64,000 bases of DNA, taken from NCBI GenBank assembly GCA_937894065.1, contig CALCST010000023.1, forward strand, positions 248,001 to 312,000, given 5' to 3'. Position 1 is the stretch's first letter; each line of letters begins with the position of its first letter. The translations under genes and the position numbers were made by a program. Under the pieces are notes generated by a model, which saw nothing but the letters and a program-made list of their open reading frames with translations, did no database searches and had not been told where the DNA came from. Positions 52,917 through 61,191 of this stretch are shown one piece after another. The DNA comes from an uncultured Parabacteroides sp. (GTDB lineage: Bacteria > Bacteroidota > Bacteroidia > Bacteroidales > Tannerellaceae).

Positions 52917-55238
52917 ATGAAAATAATGCGAAGTATATTGACGGTAACATCTTCTGTGTTGTTATTGTCTTCTGCAGCCAATGCAGAAAAACTTACCGAG
53001 TATGTGAATCCTTTTGTTGGTACTGACGGTTATGGAAATGTATATCCGGGAGCTCAGATTCCTTTTGGTGGTATACAGATAAGTCCGGATACAGATGCAA
53101 AATTTTATGATGCTGCTTCCGGATACAAGTATAATCATACTTCTTTACTAGGATTCAGTCTTAACCATCTTAGCGGAACGGGAATCCCTGATTTGGGAGA
53201 CTTCCTGTTTATTCCCGGAACAGGAGAGATGAAGCTTGAGCCTGGAACGCGGGAAAATCCTGATGCCGGTTACAGATCCAGATATTCTCATGATAAGGAA
53301 TATGCTGAACCAAACTATTATACTGTAGATTTGCTGGATTATGGTGTGAAAGCTGAAATGACTTCCGGCTTGCGAAGCGGAATGTTCAGATTTACTTATC
53401 CTAAATCAGAGAAAGCATTCATAATGATAGATATGAACCATACTTTGTGGCAAAATTGTGAATGGGCAAATCTGAGAATGGAGAATGATTCAACTATTAC
53501 AGGCTACAAGCTTGTCAAAGGTTGGGGACCGGAAAGACATGTTTATTTCACGGCTGTTTTCTCAAAAAAACTGAAGAATTTCAGAATAATGCAGGACAAG
53601 AAACCTGTAATTTATAATACTAGCAGATTCCGCAGCAGCAATGAGGCTTGGGGAAAGAATCTGATGGCCTGTATATCTTTTGAGACAGAAGCCGGCGAAG
53701 AGGTTACTGTAAAGACTGCAATTTCTGCTGTCAGCACTAATGGCGCAAAGAACAATCTTAAGGAATTGGATGGAATGACATTTGATGCTTTGAGAAAGAA
53801 AGGTGCAGATTTATGGGAAAAAGAACTTGGCAAATATAAAGTGGAAGGAAGCCATGACGACAAAGTTACTTTCTATACTTCGGCATATCGTGCAGCCATG
53901 CATCCGTTCCTGTTCCAGGATGCTGATGGAAGTTTCAGAGGTTTGGATAAGAACATTGAGAAGGCTGAAGGTTTTACAAACTATACGGTTTTTTCATTGT
54001 GGGATACATACAGAGCTTTCCATCCGTGGTTGAATCTTGTGAATCAGGAGTTGAATGCCAACCTTGCAAATTCAATGCTTGCGCATTATGACAAGAGTGT
54101 TGAGAAAATGCTTCCTATATGGTCGTTCTATGGAAATGAAACATGGTGTATGATTGGTTATCATGCTGTGTCTGTCCTTGCTGATATGATTGTGAAAGGA
54201 GTGAAAGGCTTCGATTACGAAAGAGCTTATGAGGCTATGAAAACTACGGCAATGAACGAGCATTATGACTGTTTGCCGGAATACCGTGAGAACGGATGGG
54301 TTCCTTTTGACCGTGAGGCTGAGTCTGTTTCCAAAACTCTGGAATATGCATATGATGATTATTGCATTGCACAAGCAGCCAAAGCTTTGGGAAAAACAGA
54401 TGATTATGAATATTTCCTTAATCGTTCCATGGGATATCAGACTCTTATCGACCCGGAAACGAAGTTTATGAGAGGACGTGACTATGAAGGAAACTGGCGT
54501 ACTCCTTTTGCTCCGATAGCATATCAAGGACCTGGCTCCGTAAACGGTTGGGGTGATATAACAGAAGGTTTCACCATGCAATATACATGGACTGTGCCTC
54601 ATGACGTGCAAGGTTATATTAATATTGCCGGAAAAAAGACTTTCAAGAAGAATCTGGATGAGTTGTTTACTCTTGAATTGCCGGAAGATATTCCAGGTGC
54701 GCATGATATTCAGGGACGTATCGGCGGATATTGGCATGGTAACGAACCTTGTCATCATGTAACATATTTGTATAACTATCTGGGCGAGCCATGGAATTGC
54801 CAAAAATGGGTAAGAGAAATTGCCAAACGTTTTTATGGAACTGAGCCCGGTTCTTTGAGCGGAAACGATGATTGCGGACAAATGTCGGCATGGTATATGT
54901 TCAATTGTCTTGGTATATATCCGGTAGCTCCGTCTAGCAATGTGTATAATATAGGTTCTCCTTGTCTTAAAGGTCTTACTGTGAGATTGAGCAATGGAAA
55001 ATATATTGAGATGACGACTGAAAACTGGTCTGAAGAGAATGTATATATAAAGGAAATGTATCTCAACGGTGAAAAATATACTAAGTCTTATATTAATTAT
55101 GATGATATAAAGAATGGTGTAAAAATTCATTTTGTGATGAGCAATAAGCCTAATTACAAGAGAGGAACAAAGGCTTCGGATATTCCTGCGTCAGTTTCTG
55201 AAAAAGGAAAAACTAAAGTTTTTGTGGCAAATAAATAG
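52917..55238 (+). CDS. GH92 family exo-alpha-mannosidase
   Basis: The 773-residue product has a signal peptide (about residues 1-23, LLLSSAANA). The GH92 N-terminal beta-sandwich starts EYVNPFVGTDGYGNVYPGAQ, and an (alpha/alpha)6 catalytic domain follows with SLWDTYRAFHPW, GNETWCMIGYHAV, HGNEPCHHVTYLYNY and GNDDCGQMSAWYMF. The last two hold calcium and general-base residues of the family. GH92 enzymes release alpha-linked mannose, mostly 1,2-linked, from host or yeast glycans. It is a single gene with its own terminator; no SusC/SusD pair lies beside it. Confidence 0.95.
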   Translation: MKIMRSILTVTSSVLLLSSAANAEKLTEYVNPFVGTDGYGNVYPGAQIPFGGIQISPDTDAKFYDAASGYKYNHTSLLGFSLNHLSGTGIPDLGDFLFIPGTGEMKLEPGTRENPDAGYRSRYSHDKEYAEPNYYTVDLLDYGVKAEMTSGLRSGMFRFTYPKSEKAFIMIDMNHTLWQNCEWANLRMENDSTITGYKLVKGWGPERHVYFTAVFSKKLKNFRIMQDKKPVIYNTSRFRSSNEAWGKNLMACISFETEAGEEVTVKTAISAVSTNGAKNNLKELDGMTFDALRKKGADLWEKELGKYKVEGSHDDKVTFYTSAYRAAMHPFLFQDADGSFRGLDKNIEKAEGFTNYTVFSLWDTYRAFHPWLNLVNQELNANLANSMLAHYDKSVEKMLPIWSFYGNETWCMIGYHAVSVLADMIVKGVKGFDYERAYEAMKTTAMNEHYDCLPEYRENGWVPFDREAESVSKTLEYAYDDYCIAQAAKALGKTDDYEYFLNRSMGYQTLIDPETKFMRGRDYEGNWRTPFAPIAYQGPGSVNGWGDITEGFTMQYTWTVPHDVQGYINIAGKKTFKKNLDELFTLELPEDIPGAHDIQGRIGGYWHGNEPCHHVTYLYNYLGEPWNCQKWVREIAKRFYGTEPGSLSGNDDCGQMSAWYMFNCLGIYPVAPSSNVYNIGSPCLKGLTVRLSNGKYIEMTTENWSEENVYIKEMYLNGEKYTKSYINYDDIKNGVKIHFVMSNKPNYKRGTKASDIPASVSEKGKTKVFVANK

Positions 55239-55259
55239 AATTTATAGTTGATAGGAATT

Positions 55260-55297
55260 GAAGGTGTGTCATGGAATTGGCACACCTTCGGTTTTTT
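55260..55297 (+). terminator. Terminator of the GH92 gene
   Basis: GAAGGTGTG (55260-55268) pairs perfectly with CACACCTTC (55281-55289), then GG and six Ts. Confidence 0.92.
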
Positions 55298-55341
55298 ATG
55301 AGGATTTTTGTTTTTGGTCTTTATAATATTTAAATAAAGTC

Positions 55342-55349
55342 TATCTTTG
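55342..55349 (+). promoter_or_regulatory. -7 element overlapping the start of the TPR regulator gene
   Basis: TATCTTTG lies 7 bases before the ATG at 55357, so transcription would begin at or next to the start codon (leaderless mRNA). The upstream TTTG at 55313-55316 is 25 bases away, wider than usual. Confidence 0.55.
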
Positions 55350-55356
55350 TCTCAGT

Positions 55357-57078
55357 ATGCAGACATATTCAAAAACATACAGTTGCACATTATTGCTGTT
55401 TCTGATTTCTATTTTCTTTAGTTGCCAAAAAGATATCCCAGAAGATTTGTCGAAATTAGAACAGGCGGAACGGTTGTATAAAACTGCTCCGGAGAAAGCT
55501 TATGCCTTGTTGGATAGTCTTGGTAGTTCTGTTACTTTGAGTGCCGGCAGTTCTGCACGTCGTTGCATGCTTATGGGGTTGCTGTCAGACTCCATACAAA
55601 CTGATTTGCCATATAGCTTCCAACTTGAGCGTGCTGCTCGATATTATCATCGTCATGGTTCAGATTCCGATGAAGCCCGGATTTTACTTTATCTTGGCCG
55701 TGCTTATATGGAAGACAAGAATCCGGAAAAGGCTTTGTCAACTTATTTACAGGCTCAGGAGTTGGCGTTGGATAATAAGGATTGGAATTTGGTGGGGTAT
55801 ATTAATAGTTATATGGCAGATGTGTATCATGAGCAGGGAACAGAATCTATGGCAATAGAAAAATATCTAAAATCTATTGATTATTTTCATCAAGCAGGAA
55901 ATTATCGTAGTGAAGGTATTGCTTATTTTGATTTAAGTAAAACTTGTGTATTTGCAGATTCATTGGATTTGGCATTGTGTTATATGCAACGGGCTGATTC
56001 TTTAATCGCTATATATGGAAAGTTAAAAGATAGATTAGCGATACTTAATGGATATGGTAATATTTATATTGAACAGCATAATTATCTGTTAGCAGAATAT
56101 TATTTAAAACGATGTATTGAATTAGAGACAGAGGATGTTATACCTTATTATTTGGCCTTAACTAAATTGTATTTACTAATGAATAATAGTGTGCAAGTCC
56201 GTATTTATTTAAATAAGATTAAAGAATGTTTGGAAGATAAAGAAGTTCCGATTATGTGGTACTATTTACTATCTGATTTGGAAAAACGAACTGGAAATTC
56301 AGATGCTGCTTTATCTGCATTAGAGCAGTTTGTTGACAAACTTTATGACTCGTGGGATATAAAAAATAGTACAGAAGTTTTAAGTTTGGAAAAGAAGTAT
56401 AATTATATCAATATAGAAAAAGAACACTTCCGCTTAAAATTAAAATACCGACGTTCTTTTACTTTGGTTATTATCTTATTTTCAGGTTTAATAATAGTAG
56501 TTGTATTATATCGTTTACGATTAAAGTCTCGTCAGCTACAATTAAAGGAACGGGAAAATGAATTATATCAGTTGAGAAGCTTATTATATAATAGAGAAAA
56601 AGAACTTTCGGATTTGGTAGCTAGGCAGGAAGCGCAACAGGATTTGTTGAACCGTAAAGTGCAGGAACTTTATAATCAGAAAATAAAAGAGGTAGATCAA
56701 ATACGTAGTCAGATTCAGCAAAAGAATCGTGAGATGATGCAGAACGCTGCTATAACCAAACGGTTGCAAAAACTTGCTGCAAAGATTATACCTAATTCTA
56801 CAAAATCACCATTGAGTGCCAAAGATTGGGAGGTGGCAGTTGAATTAGTTAATTGGGTTTATCCGATAGTTCCGTCATTAGTGGAATCGTGTAAACTGAG
56901 TGAGAAGGAAACCACGGTTTGTTACCTTTCCATGTTCGAGCTGTCAGCAAATGAAGAAGCCATATTGATGAATCAGCCTATCGGTTCCATCAATAAATAC
57001 CGCCAAACCTTGCGTAAAAAGCTTCAAATAAATGATAGAAATACGGAAATTTATGAGTTTATAGCTTCTTTGTGTTAA
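55357..57078 (+). CDS. TPR lipoprotein with TM, coiled coil and C-terminal HTH-like domain
   Basis: The 573-residue product has a lipobox IFFSC (Cys23). TPR-like helices cover about 30-340 (RILLYLGRAYMEDKNPEKAL, NLVGYINSYMADVYHEQG, LAILNGYGNIYIEQHNYLLA). One transmembrane helix lies at about 368-386 (VIILFSGLIIVVVLYR) and a Glu/Gln/Arg-rich coiled coil to about 480. The C-terminal domain (LSEKETTVCYLSMFELSANE, then IGSINKYRQTLRKKLQI) resembles a LuxR-type HTH. The layout fits Bacteroidetes membrane-bound regulators that sense outside the membrane and bind DNA inside. If the N-terminal Cys is really lipidated the topology needs checking. Two small barrel genes follow and may be targets. Confidence 0.8.
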   Translation: MQTYSKTYSCTLLLFLISIFFSCQKDIPEDLSKLEQAERLYKTAPEKAYALLDSLGSSVTLSAGSSARRCMLMGLLSDSIQTDLPYSFQLERAARYYHRHGSDSDEARILLYLGRAYMEDKNPEKALSTYLQAQELALDNKDWNLVGYINSYMADVYHEQGTESMAIEKYLKSIDYFHQAGNYRSEGIAYFDLSKTCVFADSLDLALCYMQRADSLIAIYGKLKDRLAILNGYGNIYIEQHNYLLAEYYLKRCIELETEDVIPYYLALTKLYLLMNNSVQVRIYLNKIKECLEDKEVPIMWYYLLSDLEKRTGNSDAALSALEQFVDKLYDSWDIKNSTEVLSLEKKYNYINIEKEHFRLKLKYRRSFTLVIILFSGLIIVVVLYRLRLKSRQLQLKERENELYQLRSLLYNREKELSDLVARQEAQQDLLNRKVQELYNQKIKEVDQIRSQIQQKNREMMQNAAITKRLQKLAAKIIPNSTKSPLSAKDWEVAVELVNWVYPIVPSLVESCKLSEKETTVCYLSMFELSANEEAILMNQPIGSINKYRQTLRKKLQINDRNTEIYEFIASLC

Positions 57079-57193
57079 GAGGTTTATAAACAGATGGTTG
57101 TGTTGTTTGTTGCTTTGATTTTTATCCTATTGGTCGTTTTGTAATTGATTGATAATCAGAGTTGGGCTATCCTATTGAAAAGAGTATTATTTT

Positions 57194-57224
57194 ATTGGAT
57201 ATATGGGCTATATATTTACTTTTG
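57194..57224 (+). promoter_or_regulatory. Promoter of the 57259 barrel gene
   Basis: ATTG (57194-57197), a 19-base spacer and TACTTTTGC (57217-57225), 34 bases before the ATG. It lies within the upstream in-frame extension, so the start at 57259 is favoured. Confidence 0.7.
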
Positions 57225-57258
57225 CACTAATTCAAAAGTCAAACAAATACATACAATT

Positions 57259-57894
57259 ATGAAAAAGATTATATTCTTATTCTTATTATTGATTTCTTCT
57301 GAAGTATTTGCGCAGAAGGTGGAGCATGGAGTTTTAGTTGGTGCAGGAGTAGGTTATGTTACTCGAAATAAGCCGGAGTTTACTATTGAGGAACGTTTCG
57401 GATATGAGTATTTTGCAAGACCTATCGGTAAATTGGGTTATCGTTTCCGTTTTATGCCAGAGGAGGTAAACTTTATAGATTTGGATGCGAATGTGGATTT
57501 TCAGGCAATGAAAGTATATGAATATAAAGTCCCAGCTCTGGAAGATATAGATAAGATACCGGAAGGCGGTTATGGTATCGCTCCAGGGAAAAGCCGCATA
57601 GAGTTTATTCTCCCTATTTCTGTTTCAGCCAGTTGGAATTACAGGGTCACAGACAGGTTTCATGTCGGATTGGGCGTATCACCAACATTGTATGTTACTC
57701 CTAATGCAGCATTTGATTTGGGAGTATTAGCAAAATTGGGATATCGGATAAGTAACCGTTGTGAATTGGGCTTGTTATATAAATATGGATGTCTTAATAC
57801 TATGAAATATTTTAATGATGGTCCGGCTATGGGACGACGTGGAAGTTTGTCGGATGTAGTGTTGTCTGTTTATATTCCGTTTTCATTGAAGTAA
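57259..57894 (+). CDS. Small outer-membrane beta-barrel protein
   Basis: The 211-residue product has a signal peptide (residues 1-18, LISSEVFAQ). It has alternating beta-strands rich in aromatic residues (VLVGAGVGYVTR, LGYRFRF, VSASWNYRVTDRFHVGLGVS) and ends in the barrel-like strand VVLSVYIPFSLK. It looks like a porin-like OMP_b-brl protein; no function can be assigned. The frame is open upstream from a TTG at 57145, but promoter position and signal peptide point to this start. Confidence 0.75.
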   Translation: MKKIIFLFLLLISSEVFAQKVEHGVLVGAGVGYVTRNKPEFTIEERFGYEYFARPIGKLGYRFRFMPEEVNFIDLDANVDFQAMKVYEYKVPALEDIDKIPEGGYGIAPGKSRIEFILPISVSASWNYRVTDRFHVGLGVSPTLYVTPNAAFDLGVLAKLGYRISNRCELGLLYKYGCLNTMKYFNDGPAMGRRGSLSDVVLSVYIPFSLK

Positions 57895-57979
57895 ATTATT
57901 GTAGAATAGAAATAATATAACACCTTGTTTTTCGTTTGTAATTTTGTAAATGAATCAATATTACTAAAAAGAAAAGAAG

Positions 57980-58420
57980 ATGAAGAGATTTGTTATTTTA
58001 TTCTCAACAGTGTTGTTTGCAGCTGCGTCGTTTAAAGCGTCGGCAATTAAGAGAGTGGAGATTGAACCTCGTATGGGTTATAGCCTTTCTGTGGAGAGTG
58101 GAACTCATGCCGCAATGTTGGTAGGTTTGCCATTATCTGAAAAATTTTCCTTGCGTGGAGGTCTTTATTATTCAAAGACAGATTTTCTGGATTTGTTAGT
58201 ACCAATATATGCCTCTTTCCAAATCCCATTATCTCCGGATAAACTTGCCTTAAGACTTGAAGGTGGAGTTTTCTCAGGTTCAAGGACTGGTTTGACAGCC
58301 ACAGCAGGTTTCGATATCAGTAATGTTTTTGTTGGAGCGTCATATTTTCATAATATGGTAAATAACAATAAAGAAAATGGGTATTTGGGAGTTTCATTGG
58401 GATATCGTTTTAAGTTGTGA
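57980..58420 (+). CDS. Small outer-membrane beta-barrel protein, 146 residues
   Basis: A signal peptide (residues about 1-22, FAAASFKASA) is followed by about eight short amphipathic strands (MLVGLPLSEKFSLRGGLYYS, LALRLEGGVFSGSRTGLTAT) and a C-terminal YLGVSLGYRFKL, a typical last strand with terminal aromatic and hydrophobic residues. A TAATTTTG at 57939-57946 may be its -7 box. It is similar in style, not obviously in sequence, to the 57259 product. Confidence 0.72.
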   Translation: MKRFVILFSTVLFAAASFKASAIKRVEIEPRMGYSLSVESGTHAAMLVGLPLSEKFSLRGGLYYSKTDFLDLLVPIYASFQIPLSPDKLALRLEGGVFSGSRTGLTATAGFDISNVFVGASYFHNMVNNNKENGYLGVSLGYRFKL

Positions 58421-58446
58421 ATAGAGAATAATCAATAAATGAAAGA

Positions 58447-59334
58447 TTATCCCTTCTCCATATTTTTATATTCAACAGGCGAAACCCCCATTACCTTTTT
58501 GAATAGTCTGGAGAAATAATATGGATCATCTATTCCTATTTTGAAACAAACTTGGTTAATTTTCATATCAGTAAAATCCAACAGGCGACAAGCTTGTTGG
58601 ATTTTTAATTGATTGAAATAATTTATGGGTGAATAACCTGTTTTGTCTTTAAACAGAACGGAAAAATGCGTAGGAGAATAACCTATGTGCTTTGAAATGT
58701 CCTCAAGTGAAAGTTTCTTCTCAATATTTTCTTTCATGAAATGTATGGCCGCTATAGTTATGTCAGCTTTGGAATTATCGTTTGTTGTAGCATCTCTATA
58801 TTGCTGAACAAAGCGAAGAGTTCCAAGGAAGTGATGGAATATTGAGCAAGAAAATAGAAGGTTCTCGTGACTATATCCCATTTCTAGAGTATGAAGAATT
58901 TCTTCAAACATATCAAGTCTGACACTAATTCTTGAATGTATTCCCGGTTTTATTTCCATTGGAAAAGAAAGGTTTGAGATAAACTGTGAGGCAAGTTTAC
59001 CTTTGAAATGAATCCAGTATATAGTCCATGGATTATTCTCGTCGGCTCCATAAGAATGAGGTTTCCCTGCAGGAAGTATGAAACATTGGTTTTCTTTAAT
59101 TGAAAATTTGCTACCATCCAAAGTATACCAACCACAACCTTTTATGCAATAGATAAATACATATTGGCTAATTGGTTCGTGTCGTTCTCTGAAGTGGTGT
59201 TCCGCTGATGGATAATATCCTATATCTGTTATGTGCAGTATAGCTGATAACGGATTATTTTCCATTTCTTTCACAACAGCTTGTGGTAGGACAATAGCTC
59301 TTTCACCATAGAAACCATCTTTTCGTTTTATCAT
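58447..59334 (-). CDS. AraC-family transcriptional regulator (cupin sensor)
   Basis: The 295-residue product has an N-terminal AraC-type cupin (about 35-150; YVFIYCIKGCGWYTLDGSKF, FILPAGKPHSYGADENNPWT) that would bind a sugar. The C-terminal double HTH carries ISKHIGYSPTHFSVLFKDKT and FKIGIDDPYYFSRLFKKVMG. The ATG at 59334 is preferred to the in-frame TTG at 59364. It is divergent from the sugar porter and DUF5107 genes and probably controls them in response to a sugar. Confidence 0.9.
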   Translation of the reverse strand: MIKRKDGFYGERAIVLPQAVVKEMENNPLSAILHITDIGYYPSAEHHFRERHEPISQYVFIYCIKGCGWYTLDGSKFSIKENQCFILPAGKPHSYGADENNPWTIYWIHFKGKLASQFISNLSFPMEIKPGIHSRISVRLDMFEEILHTLEMGYSHENLLFSCSIFHHFLGTLRFVQQYRDATTNDNSKADITIAAIHFMKENIEKKLSLEDISKHIGYSPTHFSVLFKDKTGYSPINYFNQLKIQQACRLLDFTDMKINQVCFKIGIDDPYYFSRLFKKVMGVSPVEYKNMEKG

Positions 59335-59743
59335 AATTGTAATGTTTGCAGTTTGTTTTTCCAAAAATTATCCATTATCAGGTATATTGTTTGTGCAGAT
59401 TGAACTAGATTTACTAAATCTGCATTGTAAAGGTATTAATTATTTATTCAAGTTTAGCAAGTCATTAAAATTTAAATTTAAAGTTCTACAGATATAAGTT
59501 GATTAAGTAAAGAAATAAATTTATTTTGATATAAATATCGGAACATATTTGATAACTTGTTTCCTTGTTTATTGGTGACTTTAGAAAGATTGTCTATCCT
59601 TTCCTGTTTTTTTCTATTTTATTTGTGCTGTCAGAAAGTTTCCTTTGCAGAAAATAAATTATTGAGTTGATTTGGCTTCTAGGATGTATTAATCGTATTT
59701 TCTTGTATGCTTGTCAACTCGTATCCTAGTTAACTATAATATT
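59335..59743. other. Divergent intergenic region, AraC to sugar porter
   Basis: About 400 bases, AT-rich. No full -7/-33 pair was found; a minus-strand TACCTTTA near 59430 is close to the -7 consensus. A CTTGTCAACTCG fragment of the TTGACAAG repeat lies just before the porter start. Operator sites for the AraC protein are expected here but none can be named. Confidence 0.45.
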
Positions 59744-61114
59744 ATGAAACAACAGATTTATCTTTTACTGATTTGTTTTGTTTCCGCGATGGGTGGATTG
59801 CTGTTCGGATATGACTGGGTGGTGATTGGCGGAGCAAAAATATATTATGAACCGTTCTTTCATTTGGAGAATGATGCTGCTATGCGCGGATGGGCAATGA
59901 GCAGCGCCTTGGTTGGTTGCCTTGTAGGTGCATTGCTGTCCGGAAAATGGAGTGATTTATACGGAAGGAAGAAGATGCTGATAGTAGCATCCATTCTGTT
60001 TGTCGTTTCGGCAATAGGAACAGGAGCTGTAAGTTCGTTCTTCTGGTTTGTGTTCTATCGAATAGTGGGCGGATTGGGAATTGGCATCGCATCAAATGTT
60101 TCGCCGGTTTATATAGCAGAGGTTTCACCTGCTTCAATACGAGGAAAATTGGTATCGCTCAATCAGCTGAGCATTGTGTTTGGTATTCTGATGGCTCAGA
60201 TAGTGAACTGGCTTATCGGAGGAAGTTACTCTGGCAATTCTGCTGAGCTGAGCAGTGATGCTGTTGACTGGGCATGGAGATGGATGTTTTGGGCAGAACT
60301 TATTCCGGCTTTGTTATTCTTTGCCTTTACATTTTTTATTCCTGAAAGTCCTCGATGGCAGGCTATGCGTGGAAATATATCTATGGCAGGAAAGGTCCTT
60401 ATAAAGATTGGTGGAAAGGAATTTGCAGACGAGACATTGAATAACATCAGAGAACTTGATAAGCAGGGTAGTGAGAAAGTATCATGGAAAGCTCTTCTGA
60501 ACCCTTCATACAGGAGAGTCCTGATGATAGGAATAGTCCTTGCTGTGTTTCAGCAATGGTGTGGGATAAACGTGATATTTAATTATGCACATGAGATATT
60601 TTCAGCAGCAGGTTATGCAGTGTCGGACGTGTTGATGAATATTATGGTGACAGGAATCACTAATGTTGTGTTTACCGTTGTGGCAATTTATACTGTGGAC
60701 CGTTGGGGAAGACGTTCGCTTATGTTTTTGGGTTCTATAGGTCTGGCGCTAATATACTTTGCTTTTGGTGCGGGATATTATTTTGAGATGAGTGGTTTGC
60801 CTATGCTTCTGCTTGTAGTTCTTGCAATAGCGTGCTATGCGATGTCGTTGGCTCCGGTAGTTTGGGTTGTGCTTTCTGAGATTTTTCCGGTAAAGGTTAG
60901 AGGTCTTGCAATGGCTCTTTCAACATTTTTCCTGTGGGTGGCAAGTTTCCTTCTGACTTATACTTTCCCAATACTCAATGAGGCAATAGGAGCTTATGGT
61001 ATTTTCTGGCTTTATGGAGTAATTTGTTTCCTTGGCTTTCTGTTTATCCGAACTAATTTGCCAGAGACGAAAGGAAAGACTCTTGAAGAATTGGAGAAGT
61101 ATTTGCGTAATTGA
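59744..61114 (+). CDS. MFS sugar:proton symporter (sugar porter family)
   Basis: The 456-residue protein has 12 predicted membrane helices and the sugar porter signatures: GGLLFGYDWVVIGGA in helix 1, SDLYGRKKMLIVAS after helix 2, PESPRWQAM, the central DRWGRRSLM and the C-terminal PETKGKTLEELE. It resembles XylE/AraE-type importers of pentoses or hexoses in the inner membrane. The ATG at 59744 replaces a TTG at 59711. It is followed 77 bases later by the DUF5107 gene, probably as one operon. Confidence 0.92.
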   Translation: MKQQIYLLLICFVSAMGGLLFGYDWVVIGGAKIYYEPFFHLENDAAMRGWAMSSALVGCLVGALLSGKWSDLYGRKKMLIVASILFVVSAIGTGAVSSFFWFVFYRIVGGLGIGIASNVSPVYIAEVSPASIRGKLVSLNQLSIVFGILMAQIVNWLIGGSYSGNSAELSSDAVDWAWRWMFWAELIPALLFFAFTFFIPESPRWQAMRGNISMAGKVLIKIGGKEFADETLNNIRELDKQGSEKVSWKALLNPSYRRVLMIGIVLAVFQQWCGINVIFNYAHEIFSAAGYAVSDVLMNIMVTGITNVVFTVVAIYTVDRWGRRSLMFLGSIGLALIYFAFGAGYYFEMSGLPMLLLVVLAIACYAMSLAPVVWVVLSEIFPVKVRGLAMALSTFFLWVASFLLTYTFPILNEAIGAYGIFWLYGVICFLGFLFIRTNLPETKGKTLEELEKYLRN

Positions 61115-61191
61115 AGAATAAAAATGTAGAACTTGGAGGTGTATTGTAAAATAGTTTAGCATTAAATAAAAAACTTAGTGAAAATTTGAAT

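Noticed and set aside
54072..55130. Long antisense frame (352 codons) opposite the GH92 gene
   Set aside because: It lies wholly inside a clear GH92 gene, has no family-like sequence and no promoter; it is a shadow frame.
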